NCBI GenBank assembly: GCA_036322835.1
Contig: AP027304.1
Location: forward strand, 3,844,001-3,908,000
From: Tenuifilaceae bacterium CYCD
GTDB taxonomy: Bacteria > Bacteroidota > Bacteroidia > Bacteroidales > Tenuifilaceae
DNA: 64,000 bases
Direction of reading: 5' to 3'
Shown: positions 7,630-17,169 of the stretch, in pieces
Position numbering within the stretch: the stretch's first letter is position 1
How the letters are laid out: each line of letters starts with the position of its first letter
Notes under the pieces: generated by a model
What the model was told of the DNA's origin: nothing
The model's input: the letters and a program-made list of their open reading frames with translations, nothing else
Databases searched by the model: none
Made by a program: the position numbers and the translations under genes

Positions 7630-8202
7630 CTATTCTTTAACTGGTAAGCAGAGCGTAGCCGTTGGAGGAACTTTAATTTTATTGCACCCTTTAAATCCGC
7701 CTTCGATAATCCGATTCAGCTGTTCAACCTCATTCTTCAATGTATCACGACTTCCGCAACTGTATAGTTCCAACAGTGGAGTTGCATCCTTAATGTTTTG
7801 CCACAGAAAATCCAAGCTGATATTCTCCAGTTTGCTGTACTCCTCGTAGGTTATATTTAAAAATGCAGATTGCGCTGTAATCCCCCTATTATCCAGCAGG
7901 TAACCATTAATTAGTTCGGTTGGGTAAGCTAATTTTCCCTTATAGTAAACATCGGATGATGCAGGATACGATACAATAGCACTTCTATTCTCATTAAGAG
8001 TAACCGGAACAAGGTTCCGATAATCGGCTCGAGTTTTATAGATGATAATGGGAGCCGTTCGCTGGGAATTGACTCCGGTTAACTCAGTATCCTTTGATAT
8101 TTTAGACATTGTGGTTGTTTCTGAGGTTCGAGTATTTTGGGTAGCCTTACACATAGTGAATAAGAATATGCTAGCAATTGCAATGACCCTTAGTGTCTTC
8201 AT
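7630..8202 (-). CDS. Lipoprotein of unknown function
   Basis: 190 residues with a lipoprotein signal peptide ending FLFTMC (Cys18), so probably anchored in the outer or inner membrane. After a ~30-residue Ser/Thr-rich linker comes a compact domain without a family I recognise; Cys residues near 148 and 173 could pair. It lies downstream of the C10 protease on the same strand, separated by 105 bp with a strong hairpin, so it is probably transcribed on its own or by read-through. Confidence 0.6.
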   Translation of the reverse strand: MKTLRVIAIASIFLFTMCKATQNTRTSETTTMSKISKDTELTGVNSQRTAPIIIYKTRADYRNLVPVTLNENRSAIVSYPASSDVYYKGKLAYPTELINGYLLDNRGITAQSAFLNITYEEYSKLENISLDFLWQNIKDATPLLELYSCGSRDTLKNEVEQLNRIIEGGFKGCNKIKVPPTATLCLPVKE

Positions 8203-8253
8203 CTTAAACAGGTTTAATTAGAGTAAAATGGTCTAAAATTCATTACCATGAAA

Positions 8254-8294
8254 ATACCCAGTACCCCCTAATTTTTTAGGGAAATACTGGGTAT
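8254..8294 (-). terminator. Terminator of the C10 protease gene
   Basis: ATACCCAGTA and TACTGGGTAT form a perfect 10-bp outer stem, with a second CCCTAA/TTAGGG stem inside. On the minus strand it begins 12 bases past the protease stop codon and is followed by TTTT. Confidence 0.7.
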
Positions 8295-8306
8295 CTAACT
8301 TAAATT

Positions 8307-10787
8307 CTATTGTTTAATAAACTTCATTCTCTTAGTTACATTCCCTTTCATATCCTTAATTATAGCGATATAAATGCCTTGAGGAAGATGACTCACGCTG
8401 ATAGATTTACCATTCTCAATATTTCCAGAAAGAACTACTTGCCCTTGAATATTTACCATCTGAATTGTATTGTTGCCTAAGCCCAAACCTCCAATAGTTA
8501 CCGCATCCGAGGCCGGATTTGGGTATAACGATATTGCTGACAGCTCAGTAGTTGGATCAACAAGAGGATGTTCATGTTGCGTTAGTGTAAATGAAACTAA
8601 TTTATTTGAAAGCTGAGTCCATCCCTTCGATGTGCTATTATAGTAGAAAAATGCCAAAATGTAATCCCCCGGTGTTATATATAAACTGCTAGGAATTGTA
8701 AGATTTACAGTAGCATTTGGAGCAAGACTAAACGTTTCATCATAGTTCAAATATCCAACTGAACCACCACCTGCAGAGCTAAAAATAAAGATCACAATAG
8801 GTGCCTCAAAGTGGTCTGTAGCATCGGAACTCTTAAGTGTTGCATTTAAGGTAAAGGTATCGCCTATTGCAAAAGTAGTTTTATCAATTGTAAACGACTC
8901 TACAGTAGGTATGGTGGCCTGAACCGATGTACTTGCAAGAATTGTTAATTGTTCAGAGGTAATTGAACCCGATAGAGTATCCGTTAAACTCGAGCCATTA
9001 TTTACATCGTATAGTACATTAAGTGTTCCTGTGCCAGTTGTTCCTGATACTGAATCTACCGAAAACTTTAAGGCTTGGCTTGCACCTGCAGGGATAAGAA
9101 CCTTGGCATATGAAATTACCTTAGTTTTACTATCCTTAGTTACACTTAAACCTATATAAGAAGAGTACTCTGTTTCTCCATTATTTTTAAGAGTCATACT
9201 AAAAGATGCCCGTTTCCCTGCATAGATTGCATCTGGCAGAGTTAGGCTACCATCGAGGGTTAGCACTGGGTTCGAAAAACTTGAAAAAATAACTTCTGAT
9301 TCAGTCACTTCAACTGTTAAGTATCCAGTAATGCCATTAAAGTATTTACAGATAGTCCAATCAGAACTGCCATCTAGCTTAGATACAAGTCTAATATGAT
9401 ACTTACCTGCAGCAACATTGGAAAAGGCTGTTGTTAGGCTATGGGTATACCAACCATGTAACGATTGAATCATTAAATCGTTCTCCTGCACGAGCACACT
9501 ATTAAACACATCGTTTTCACTATAAAGAGCAAGACCTAAACTTCCAGAAAATGCATTAGAACCATAATTAAATAGATTAGTAAAAGATACCGACACATTG
9601 CTTGTTTTACTAACTCTAGATACAGTTGTACTTACATTATCGAAACCAAAGTAAGGCTTTGCTGCAACATCACCAGATTGTGCTGGTTTTATACCCGTAA
9701 TGATACTTTGATTGGTTATAAAACCACCTCCTCCTCCACCGCCAATTCCCTGTTCAGAGGGGTTCATCTCGAGTAAACTAAAATATCCATTGGATGTTCC
9801 ACCCCAGCCCCAATTGATATGGAAAAGTCCATTCGCATCGTAACCATCGCAAACAAATGCATGACCACCATCGGGGCTTGTTCCCGCATAGTAAACCGGA
9901 CGAGCGGCATCCAATTCCGATTTTATCATTTCTGTCCAATCGGTATAGCTAAACATATCACGGTAATATATCTCGGTACTTGTGCTATAACCGAAATGCT
10001 CGATAAGTGCTTTAGGAACATCCGAGGAATACGCTCCACTCGATAAATTATAGTTCATTTCTACAGATACTCCTGCATAGTACATCAGCTGTGCAACAGC
10101 TGCATTCTCGGCAGTAGTACTTGTGCTAGAATATATTCCGGGCATATTATCCCAGTCGAAAGCCTTGGCACCAAGATTCTGTGTTATTGATATTCCTAAA
10201 GTTCGTGTTGTATAGGATACTGTTCCGGTTGCTCTTTCGGGCCAACGGTGGTAGCGCATTATTTGCGACATCGCTGTTGCTACGCAACCAGTTGCAGTTG
10301 CTTCACCAGAATTTGTAAGTGGTGTTAAATTATTAAAAGGCTCATCCTGATTCCATGCCATATCTCTTAGTAAAGGAGATACAGTACTTTTGCTTTTGCT
10401 TGCTACTACTATTTGCCCCTTTTCCAATAAAGTTGGAATATTGTTTTCATAGTAGGAAAGCCAACTTTTTAAATTCTCGGGCATATTCTCGTATTGGAAT
10501 TCGCCCTCGGTTGAATAGCCTAGAATTGGGGTTATCCTATCATCGGCAGCAGCAATAACAAATGCTTTATTTTCTTTCGATGAAAAAATGTAAAAATTGA
10601 CATCCTCGCTACTCTTCGAGTTATTATGCCCGGTGTAGCAAAGATTTAAATCCATGTGGGCTTTGCTCCCTTTTTGTTTTACCAGAAAATCCTCCGCATT
10701 TTTTTGAGCTTGCTTTGAATCGATAGGTGCTCCGAATGCGAATATAACCGTAAAACACAGAGTAAATGATAGTAGAATTCTTTTCAT
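8307..10787 (-). CDS. Secreted C10-family cysteine protease with T9SS sorting domain
   Basis: 826 residues. A signal peptide (1-19) is followed by a propeptide (~20-130) of the Spi/streptopain type. The catalytic domain has the nucleophile in ATGCVATAMSQ (Cys168), the histidine in GGHAFVCDGYD (His309) and the FHINWGWGG motif (Asn325, Trp326), the set expected for peptidase family C10 (streptopain, interpain, periodontain). Two or three beta-sandwich domains follow to ~745. The C-terminus (YPNPASDAVTI to MKFIKQ) is a type A T9SS sorting domain, so the enzyme should be exported through type IX secretion and attached to or released from the surface. A run of seven glycines follows the catalytic domain (~349-355). 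It is likely a scavenging protease. The gene is monocistronic, with its own terminator. Confidence 0.93.
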   Translation of the reverse strand: MKRILLSFTLCFTVIFAFGAPIDSKQAQKNAEDFLVKQKGSKAHMDLNLCYTGHNNSKSSEDVNFYIFSSKENKAFVIAAADDRITPILGYSTEGEFQYENMPENLKSWLSYYENNIPTLLEKGQIVVASKSKSTVSPLLRDMAWNQDEPFNNLTPLTNSGEATATGCVATAMSQIMRYHRWPERATGTVSYTTRTLGISITQNLGAKAFDWDNMPGIYSSTSTTAENAAVAQLMYYAGVSVEMNYNLSSGAYSSDVPKALIEHFGYSTSTEIYYRDMFSYTDWTEMIKSELDAARPVYYAGTSPDGGHAFVCDGYDANGLFHINWGWGGTSNGYFSLLEMNPSEQGIGGGGGGGFITNQSIITGIKPAQSGDVAAKPYFGFDNVSTTVSRVSKTSNVSVSFTNLFNYGSNAFSGSLGLALYSENDVFNSVLVQENDLMIQSLHGWYTHSLTTAFSNVAAGKYHIRLVSKLDGSSDWTICKYFNGITGYLTVEVTESEVIFSSFSNPVLTLDGSLTLPDAIYAGKRASFSMTLKNNGETEYSSYIGLSVTKDSKTKVISYAKVLIPAGASQALKFSVDSVSGTTGTGTLNVLYDVNNGSSLTDTLSGSITSEQLTILASTSVQATIPTVESFTIDKTTFAIGDTFTLNATLKSSDATDHFEAPIVIFIFSSAGGGSVGYLNYDETFSLAPNATVNLTIPSSLYITPGDYILAFFYYNSTSKGWTQLSNKLVSFTLTQHEHPLVDPTTELSAISLYPNPASDAVTIGGLGLGNNTIQMVNIQGQVVLSGNIENGKSISVSHLPQGIYIAIIKDMKGNVTKRMKFIKQ

Positions 10788-10932
10788 TGTTTATTGATTT
10801 TTAAATAGTAAATATTCAGCCAAATATATACAATAACAAGCATTAAAAACTCTAACTCTACAATAAAATTTACACCAAAATTAACACTGTTAATCAATGC
10901 TTTCTAAAACGGGTAACTATACTCGTTGTTCT

Positions 10933-13086
10933 TTATTGTTTAATCGTAATATTAAACATTGGATCTAAAACCAAAATAGAGTCAACGGTTTCACTATTTA
11001 CATTTAGCCCCTTAATCTTGGACGATTTTCCCGTCTGTATCAAAGTTTGAATCTGCTTATCGGTAAGGGTTTTACCGTACTGCTCAAACATCACTCTAAA
11101 TGTACATCCATTTTTATACTCGCTACACCCAAAGGCTGTTTTGCCTTTTAGCATTGTGCCTTTCTTACATTTTGGGCAGGTTATTACTGCGGGTTCATCG
11201 TCCTTTGCAGGGCTTTTCTTTGATGTAGGTTTCTTTGATTCGGCAGATTTATTTTTCTTCTCCTTTTCGGGTTTCTCCTCCTCCGGCTCCACCTGCACAA
11301 TCTCAATTTTTCGGCTATTCTCGCGTTTTACCTCCACAACCAGTTGGTTCACCATCTCCTTCATCTCGTCGAGGAAAGCCTTGGCGTCGTACTCGCCCTT
11401 CTCTATCTGGCGCAGCTTCTTCTCCCATATCCCCGTTAACTCGGCCGATTTTAGCAATTCGTTCTGAATGGTATGTATCAGCTCTATGCCGGTTTGGGTG
11501 GGTACAAGGTTCTTCTTCTCGCGAACTATAAACCTACGCTTAAATAGCGTTTCTATAATGTTGGCCCGCGTGGATGGTCGGCCAATTCCGTTCTCCTTCA
11601 TCAACTCGCGCAGCTCATCGTCCTCCACCTGCTTGCCCGCTGTTTCCATGGCCCTAAGCAAAGTGGCCTCGGTGTGCATCTTGGGTGGCTGGGTTTGCTT
11701 CTCCTGCAAATCGGGGGTATGCTCACCCCTTTCGCCTTTCTCGAAATGGGGCATAATTTGCTCCTCGCCGGAATCGGTTTCGGAGTCCTTTTCCGATTCC
11801 TTTTTGGGGTATAGCACCCGCCAGCCATCCTCCAGTATCACCTTGCCGGTTGCCTTAAACTCGTAGGCCAATACCATTCCAATAACGGTGGTGTTGGACA
11901 CAATACAATCGGGGTAGAATGCGGCAATAAACCTGCGGGCAATTAAATCGTAAACCCGTTTCTCCTCCATGATTAACCCCGAAGGCTTTACGCCAGTTGG
12001 AATAATGGCGTGGTGATCGGTAATTTTAGCATCGTCGAACACCTTTTTACTTTTCTTAATGGGTTTACCCAGCAGCGGTGCCGTAAAGCTGGAGTATGGC
12101 TCCATATTCTTCAGAATGCCCTCAACCTTGGGGTACATATCGGTGGGCAGAAATGTGGTATCCACGCGCGGATAGGTAACCATCTTCTTCTCGTACAGGC
12201 TTTGAATGTATTTAAGCGTATCGTCGGCGGTGTAGCTGTACTTTTTATTGCATTCCACCTGTAGTGATGTTAAATCGAACAGCTTTGGGGGCGCCTCGGT
12301 TCCCTTTTTCTGCTCAAACGATACAATCTCGAAAAGATTGGTTTTAATCTCCTCTATAATCTTAGCAGCCTCCTCCACCGAGTCGAATCGGCCAATGGTG
12401 GAACTGAAAATAACATCGCGGTAGTTGGTCTTTATTTCCCAGAAAGGTTTTGACACAAAATTCTTGATCTCCTCAAATCTACGAACAATCAAGGCTAAAG
12501 TAGGGGTTTGAACGCGTCCTATGGATAGCACACCCTTGCCGTTGGCATACTTCAGGGTGTATAGCCGGCTGGCATTCATCCCCAGCAACCAATCGCCAAT
12601 GGCACGAGCATTTCCAGCAGCGTATAGCCGATCGAAATCCTTCCCCTCCTTCAGGTTGTTGAATCCCTCGAGTATGGCCTCGTCGGTCATCGATGAGATC
12701 CATAGCCGTTTCAACGGCTTAGCACATTCAGCCTTGGTGAGCACCCAACGCTGAATAAGTTCCCCCTCAATTCCCGCATCACCGCAGTTTATCACCTCGT
12801 CGCATTCGGTAACCAGTTTCTTTATAACCCCAAACTGCTTTTGCACCCCATCGTTATCGATAAGCTTTATGCCGAACCGGGGTGGAATCATTGGTAACGC
12901 CTGCATTCGCCAAGCTTTCCAGTCGGGGGTGTAATCGTCGGGGTTTTTGAGCGTACACAGATGGCCAAAGGTCCAGGTAACCTGGTAGCCATTCCCCTCA
13001 AAGTAGCCATCCTTGCGGTTGACTGCTTTCAGTATCCGGGCTATCTCCTTACCCACGCTGGGCTTTTCGGCTATACAAACTATCAC
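10933..13086 (-). CDS. topB: DNA topoisomerase III (type IA)
   Basis: About 717 residues from a GTG start at 13086 (VIVCIAEKPSVG), chosen because family members begin at this beta-strand and a GAGG stretch lies ~17 bases upstream; an ATG at 13125 would add 13 residues. The TOPRIM domain has CIAEKPS and the acidic INCGDAGIEGELI; the catalytic tyrosine is in VTYPRVDTTF (Tyr305 from the GTG). The C-terminus has a Lys/Glu-rich linker and a TopA-type zinc-binding domain with cysteines in ITCPKCKKG and FGCSEYKNGC. It relaxes negative supercoils and decatenates DNA. Copies of topB are found on chromosomes and on mobile elements in Bacteroidales; no mobile genes lie next to this one, so a housekeeping copy is more likely. 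Confidence 0.93.
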   Translation of the reverse strand: MIVCIAEKPSVGKEIARILKAVNRKDGYFEGNGYQVTWTFGHLCTLKNPDDYTPDWKAWRMQALPMIPPRFGIKLIDNDGVQKQFGVIKKLVTECDEVINCGDAGIEGELIQRWVLTKAECAKPLKRLWISSMTDEAILEGFNNLKEGKDFDRLYAAGNARAIGDWLLGMNASRLYTLKYANGKGVLSIGRVQTPTLALIVRRFEEIKNFVSKPFWEIKTNYRDVIFSSTIGRFDSVEEAAKIIEEIKTNLFEIVSFEQKKGTEAPPKLFDLTSLQVECNKKYSYTADDTLKYIQSLYEKKMVTYPRVDTTFLPTDMYPKVEGILKNMEPYSSFTAPLLGKPIKKSKKVFDDAKITDHHAIIPTGVKPSGLIMEEKRVYDLIARRFIAAFYPDCIVSNTTVIGMVLAYEFKATGKVILEDGWRVLYPKKESEKDSETDSGEEQIMPHFEKGERGEHTPDLQEKQTQPPKMHTEATLLRAMETAGKQVEDDELRELMKENGIGRPSTRANIIETLFKRRFIVREKKNLVPTQTGIELIHTIQNELLKSAELTGIWEKKLRQIEKGEYDAKAFLDEMKEMVNQLVVEVKRENSRKIEIVQVEPEEEKPEKEKKNKSAESKKPTSKKSPAKDDEPAVITCPKCKKGTMLKGKTAFGCSEYKNGCTFRVMFEQYGKTLTDKQIQTLIQTGKSSKIKGLNVNSETVDSILVLDPMFNITIKQ

Positions 13087-13271
13087 TGGGTAACTATATT
13101 TTAACCTCAAAGTTAGAAAAAACATACGAGAAATGGTTAGTCCCGGGTTTGATGTGTAGTTTTTAGGATCTCTTGAATTTAATATTCGGGAATGTAACGG
13201 GTATAAGGATTGGTCAAAATATTTTAAGCCCTTCGGATTTTTACCTCCATTTCCAAACTTTATCCCTATCT

Positions 13272-13302
13272 TCTGGATTCTTAATTATGATCCCTATATT
13301 TG
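13272..13302 (+). promoter_or_regulatory. Predicted promoter of the SUMF1-like gene
   Basis: TCTG (13272-13275), 19-nt spacer, TATATTTG (13295-13302): an exact -7 element and a -33 element with one mismatch. It gives a leader of ~45 nt. Confidence 0.55.
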
Positions 13303-13354
13303 TAATAAAACAAGTTTTAAAACCGTTCATGTATAATCCGTAAACCAAAAAACT

Positions 13355-14146
13355 ATGAAAAAAATTGTATTTATACTTTCTGTTTTCACGCTCCTAAATG
13401 CACAGGCACAAAAGCCACAACCCGTAGTTATTGAAAAAAGCTATGTACAGTTCGAGAAAGGTTTATATGTTTCAATCTATGAAATTACAAATCAGGAGTA
13501 CAATGCATTTTTAAAAGATATTTTCCCAGCAACCGAGAAGCGTGAATTCCAAAAACTAAAACCCGATTCAACCCTCTGGGTTAAGAGCTTTGAGTACTCA
13601 TACAACGCCCCATTTGTAAACGACTACCATAGCCATCCCGCTTTTGCAAAACATCCAGTGGTTAACATAGCCAAGGAATCGATGGAGAAGTACTGCGAAT
13701 GGTTAACCCAGAAATACAACTCCCAGGAAAAACGGAAATTCGCCAAAGTTAAATTCAGGCTACCATCCGAGAGTGAATGGCTTAAATTTGCAAAACCCTT
13801 ACCCGGAATCCCATTACCCTGGGCAGGAAATCTACCGTATAGCATCGATAAAAAAGGGAAAATTACACCCCTAGCCAATCTTAAAATATTCGACTACACC
13901 ACCAATAAGTACAACTACATATTCGACAATGCCCTTTACCCTACCAATGTTGGATACTACAAACCTAACAGTATAGGTTTATTCGATATTATTGGTAATG
14001 TTGCCGAATGCACTAGCGAAGGAAAGGTAAAAGGCGGTAGCTGGGGAAATACCATAGAGGAATCCCTTATCAACCTAAACCAAGACGTACCCATTCAAAG
14101 CCCGGTTGTTGGGTTTAGAATTGTTATGGAGGTAATTTCCGATTAG
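13355..14146 (+). CDS. Secreted SUMF1/FGE-sulfatase-domain protein
   Basis: 263 residues with a signal peptide (1-18, ending AQA). The domain carries the typical formylglycine-generating-enzyme fold markers: YEITNQEYNAFL, FRLPSESEWLKFA, IGLFDIIGNVAEC, VKGGSWG and the closing VGFRIV. Bacteroidota use this fold in many secreted proteins that are not sulfatase activators, such as GldK/GldJ-like and binding proteins. The paired active-site cysteines of true FGEs are not evident, so a structural or binding role is more likely. It is divergently transcribed from topB. The specific role is not known. Confidence 0.8.
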   Translation: MKKIVFILSVFTLLNAQAQKPQPVVIEKSYVQFEKGLYVSIYEITNQEYNAFLKDIFPATEKREFQKLKPDSTLWVKSFEYSYNAPFVNDYHSHPAFAKHPVVNIAKESMEKYCEWLTQKYNSQEKRKFAKVKFRLPSESEWLKFAKPLPGIPLPWAGNLPYSIDKKGKITPLANLKIFDYTTNKYNYIFDNALYPTNVGYYKPNSIGLFDIIGNVAECTSEGKVKGGSWGNTIEESLINLNQDVPIQSPVVGFRIVMEVISD

Positions 14147-14688
14147 CGGCTTCGACATTACACTTACTTTATACTCGGTTTTGCCAGTAACCATTTAAAC
14201 TTGGCTAAACGTAGTCCCCCGGCTACGTTTTTTTTACATTTGCCGGCGCACATTTATTAGCGCATGATACCTACAACCCTTCCCCCATTGCGATGCAAGC
14301 AAACCAATTCATTCAACAAACGGCCATTCCTGGCATCGCCCATTAATGCTCCGCATTGCCCCCCGGGTTGAAACCCGGGGCTATTTGCTCTTAACCCCGT
14401 TGGGGCTAAACCCTCAATGTTAAAAACCGTTCATCAGCTAAAATAAATGGCATAAAAGGGATGCCCATAAACGCCACTCTACGCCTTTCCTTTAACCCCG
14501 GGGCCATTCACCGTTAATCCTTTGGGGATTATTCTACTATCCGCATTACTCCTTCCTGAATGTTTTTTTTGGAAAAGCCCTTTACCAGTACTCAATCTTC
14601 TAAACTCTACCTTCTAATTTCCGTACTCCAGCTATCGACTACCAAAATATTTACTACATTCGTTCGCTTTAATTACCACTCAAATCCG
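14147..14688. other. Intergenic region with palindromic repeats, no gene
   Basis: No convincing ORF. It holds the CCCGGG palindrome listed separately, a near-palindrome AACCCCGTTGGGGCT at ~14393-14407 and several C-rich stretches. The open frame running in from 14560 toward the next gene looks like untranslated leader. Confidence 0.6.
14361..14385. repeat. CCCCGGGTT palindromic repeat, copy 1
   Basis: CCCCGGGTT and AACCCGGGG with a 2-nt loop form a 9-bp, nearly all G/C hairpin, followed by CTAT. The same sequence recurs at 16241-16265, the other side of the two small genes. Confidence 0.8.
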
Positions 14689-15390
14689 ATGAAAATTAAA
14701 AAAATCAAAATCCCAAGTTTTATTAAAACCGGATGGTTTTCAACCCTAATATCCACCATGATAGGGGTATTCGCTGGCTTTTACCTTAACAACTACAACT
14801 CCGAACGCAAGCTTACGCAGGCAAAAAGCAGCGCATTCCAAGCTATTGCCAACGAGATTGACGAGAATAAAAAGCTACTCGCCTCCTACGACTCTATTCT
14901 TCAGCTGCGCTATAAACCAACCAGCTACCTGGTTTCGAAAATCAACTCAAACTTCGAAATAGTTATCCCCAGGGATTCCCTGGATAATTTCAAAAATATC
15001 ACCCGGAATATTTTCACCTACCACAACCATATAGCCCTCCCCGATGGCAACGTAAGGGTTAAAGGGGAATTTAACCTAGAGCTAAAATCGATACTTATTG
15101 TTACGGATCTATCGCATATAATCTGGGATGCCTACAAGCAAACGGAGTATCTATCCATAACAAAGTTCGATTGCATTGTTGGGGTAGAACGGGCATACCT
15201 GCTCATCGGGAAGTTTAATGCCGACAACGAGGTATGGCGGAAGCAATTCGTAAATGGATCGTTCCTGGCCAGTAGGGATGCCCTAATGGAATTTATGCAG
15301 CTGTGGAACCACCTAAACGAGGAATCGCAAATTCTGCTACAGTACCTAGGCATTACCGAGGAGATAATTGCAAAGGAAAAAGCATCGTAA
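14689..15390 (+). CDS. Single-pass membrane protein of unknown function
   Basis: 233 residues from the ATG at 14689 (MKIKKIKIPSF); the open frame from 14560 is rejected because the sequence before this Met is low-quality leader. One membrane segment at ~13-32 (FSTLISTMIGVFAGFYL) follows a basic N-terminus, so the bulk (from the NNYNSERK segment on) is probably periplasmic or cytoplasmic helical sequence. The layout of one helix followed by N-x-x-x-E-R-K resembles DUF6090-type proteins. No catalytic motif was seen. It lies 69 bp upstream of a lipoprotein gene on the same strand and may share its transcript. Confidence 0.6.
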   Translation: MKIKKIKIPSFIKTGWFSTLISTMIGVFAGFYLNNYNSERKLTQAKSSAFQAIANEIDENKKLLASYDSILQLRYKPTSYLVSKINSNFEIVIPRDSLDNFKNITRNIFTYHNHIALPDGNVRVKGEFNLELKSILIVTDLSHIIWDAYKQTEYLSITKFDCIVGVERAYLLIGKFNADNEVWRKQFVNGSFLASRDALMEFMQLWNHLNEESQILLQYLGITEEIIAKEKAS

Positions 15391-15459
15391 CGCGAGTTCC
15401 GGCGCCATTAATACTAACCGATAGGTTGACTATTTTCACCAACCGACCAATAATAAATC

Positions 15460-16236
15460 ATGAAAAGAACCCATATAGTTTTGCTAATTACCGCTACGCT
15501 CCTAACCGTAGCATCGTGCAATAAATCCGACGAAACATTTGTAATTTCGGGAAAAGTAACCAACTTCAACGGAAAACCAATCGACAGCGTAACCATTCGG
15601 CTTAAGAATAAGGCATTCGAGAACATCTACGAAACCCTATCCGATAGCAATGGCAACTACTCCATGACAGTAAAAAAGGGCAATTACTACTGCCTGTACG
15701 CAATAAAACTATCGGAGTATAGGGTAAACCGACTAGAGTACTGGGCCTGGAATGTTCCTGTTTATGAGGATATGGTTATAAACCCCCAGTACGACCGAAT
15801 GGAGATTTACGGTGTGAATGTTTTTGAGCCCCAGGTTACACCGCAGCAAACCTACATGGTATATTTCCGGCCAATGAGTTTATCCAAAACCATAGCGCTT
15901 GCATCGAGCCAGCAGGTAAACAGCAAGGCGTTTGTTGGAGCAAAACACACCGAAAATCTGCTGAGCCAAAGCAGCAAACTGGTAGATATGGCCCCCGATA
16001 CCATTACCGCCCAGGAGTTGTCCATCGAAATAAATGGGGTAAAATCGGAAATTGTTGCAATAAACAAGGTAACAGAGTACGCCCGGGGCATTTTGATGTA
16101 TGGCTACAATGTTCAGGTAATAAAGCCAACTCCCGGCAACGATGCGCAGCCACTAAAGTACGATAGAATCTCGATTACCCTGCATTCATCGCAAACCGAC
16201 GAAACGGGCAAAGCCGAGGCATTTATAGCCCGGTAG
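15460..16236 (+). CDS. Lipoprotein with carboxypeptidase-regulatory-like (Ig-fold) domain
   Basis: 258 residues with a lipoprotein signal peptide ending LTVASC (Cys20). Residues ~28-90 match the CarboxypepD_reg-like pattern (ISGKVTNFNGKPIDSVTI, YETLSDSNGNYSMTVKKGNYY). The remaining ~160 residues are beta-rich, without a family I recognise. It is probably a surface or periplasmic binding lipoprotein. It ends just before a CCCGGG palindrome and a strong convergent terminator. Confidence 0.7.
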   Translation: MKRTHIVLLITATLLTVASCNKSDETFVISGKVTNFNGKPIDSVTIRLKNKAFENIYETLSDSNGNYSMTVKKGNYYCLYAIKLSEYRVNRLEYWAWNVPVYEDMVINPQYDRMEIYGVNVFEPQVTPQQTYMVYFRPMSLSKTIALASSQQVNSKAFVGAKHTENLLSQSSKLVDMAPDTITAQELSIEINGVKSEIVAINKVTEYARGILMYGYNVQVIKPTPGNDAQPLKYDRISITLHSSQTDETGKAEAFIAR

Positions 16237-16240
16237 CCAT

Positions 16241-16265
16241 CCCCGGGTTGAAACCCGGGGCTATT
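16241..16265. repeat. CCCCGGGTT palindromic repeat, copy 2
   Basis: Identical to 14361-14385, including the trailing CTATT; 5 bp past the stop codon of the lipoprotein gene. Confidence 0.8.
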
Positions 16266-16282
16266 AACCCCTATGCATAAAA

Positions 16283-16315
16283 AACCCTGACCGGGCTTTG
16301 AGCCCGGTCAGGGTT
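16283..16315 (-). terminator. Strong terminator between convergent genes
   Basis: AACCCTGACCGGGCT and AGCCCGGTCAGGGTT form a perfect 15-bp stem with a TTG loop. On the minus strand it is followed by a T-run, so it mainly ends the DUF6261 transcript, though it can act both ways. Confidence 0.9.
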
Positions 16316-16338
16316 GGTAACCCGCTACCCGCCACCGC

Positions 16339-17085
16339 CTACGCGGTGGTGGAGGTTGGGGTTTCGGTCTTATCGGTGTCCTTGGCGTTGCGCCCCTGGC
16401 GCACGGCCAGCAGGCTGTTGAACTTCTCCACCCGGGCGTTGAGCTCGTGTACAAATACCGTGTACCCCGCGGTGCCGTTGATCAGCATAAGCGCCTCCAT
16501 GCGCTCCACGATGGTGCGGTAGGTGGCATCCAGCTCGGCGCGGGCCGACTTCATTCTGTACTCGGTCCGGCTGGCCTCCTCGGAGTAGCGGCTCTTCATC
16601 AGCGTATCAAAGGCGGTATTCTTGGCCTGCAGCTCCACGAACCAGTCCGTTAGCCCCAGCGCAGTAACATCGGCGGCGTAATCGCCCTGCACCTCCAGCA
16701 TCAGCTTGCCGATGGCCGCGGTCTCCTCGTTGAAGGGCTTGCGCGCCACGTTGCCGTAGCTGTCAACCAGCACTTTTAGCCGCAGGGCGGCCGCACGCTT
16801 ATCGGCGTTATAGTGGTTCTGCCCCGACTTAATGGCATCGACAATGCCGCGGAAAATACCATCGCGCTCGGCATCGGCCTCGGATATCTGCTCGGTGGTG
16901 GCGCTCCTGCGTACCAGCAGCAGGGCCTCCTCCTCGTTGTGATACAGGGGCAGGTAGGTGTTAAAGGCATCGGCCACGTTTAGGGGCTGGGCCCCCACCC
17001 GCTCCACCTCGGCCTTAAACTCGGTATGGAGCTGGAAGTGCTCCTCGTTGCGCAAGCGGCCAAAATTAATTCTTAAAATTTTCAT
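16339..17085 (-). CDS. DUF6261 family protein
   Basis: 248 residues, predicted all-helical and without a signal peptide. It matches the DUF6261 pattern as I know it (MKILRINFGRLRNEEHFQL at the start, a LPLYHNEEEALLLV helix, a NHYNADKRAAA motif and a Thr/Ser-rich tail). These proteins are common in Bacteroidales but have no known function. The gene is clearly more GC-rich than its neighbours and is preceded by a 42-bp tandem repeat array, which hints at transfer or at an unusual control region. A strong terminator ends it. Confidence 0.75.
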   Translation of the reverse strand: MKILRINFGRLRNEEHFQLHTEFKAEVERVGAQPLNVADAFNTYLPLYHNEEEALLLVRRSATTEQISEADAERDGIFRGIVDAIKSGQNHYNADKRAAALRLKVLVDSYGNVARKPFNEETAAIGKLMLEVQGDYAADVTALGLTDWFVELQAKNTAFDTLMKSRYSEEASRTEYRMKSARAELDATYRTIVERMEALMLINGTAGYTVFVHELNARVEKFNSLLAVRQGRNAKDTDKTETPTSTTA

Positions 17086-17169
17086 GTTTTTTTTGATTTT
17101 TGATTATTAAATTTTAAAGGCAAATTCTCCCCAGAAACAGTAGTTTTGGGGTATATCGTTAGCAGGAAT

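Noticed and set aside
11141-12754. ORFs on the plus strand within the topoisomerase gene
   Set aside because: They are antisense frames of a well-conserved gene with higher GC; they show no domain and low-complexity Ser/Pro content.
10933-13125. Topoisomerase III as a mark of an integrative conjugative element
   Set aside because: No integrase, relaxase, tra genes or attachment-site repeats were found around it, so mobile origin is not supported.
14560-14688. Longer N-terminus for the membrane protein at 14689
   Set aside because: The 43 extra residues show no signal or conserved pattern, whereas the Met at 14689 begins a typical basic N-terminus before the membrane helix.
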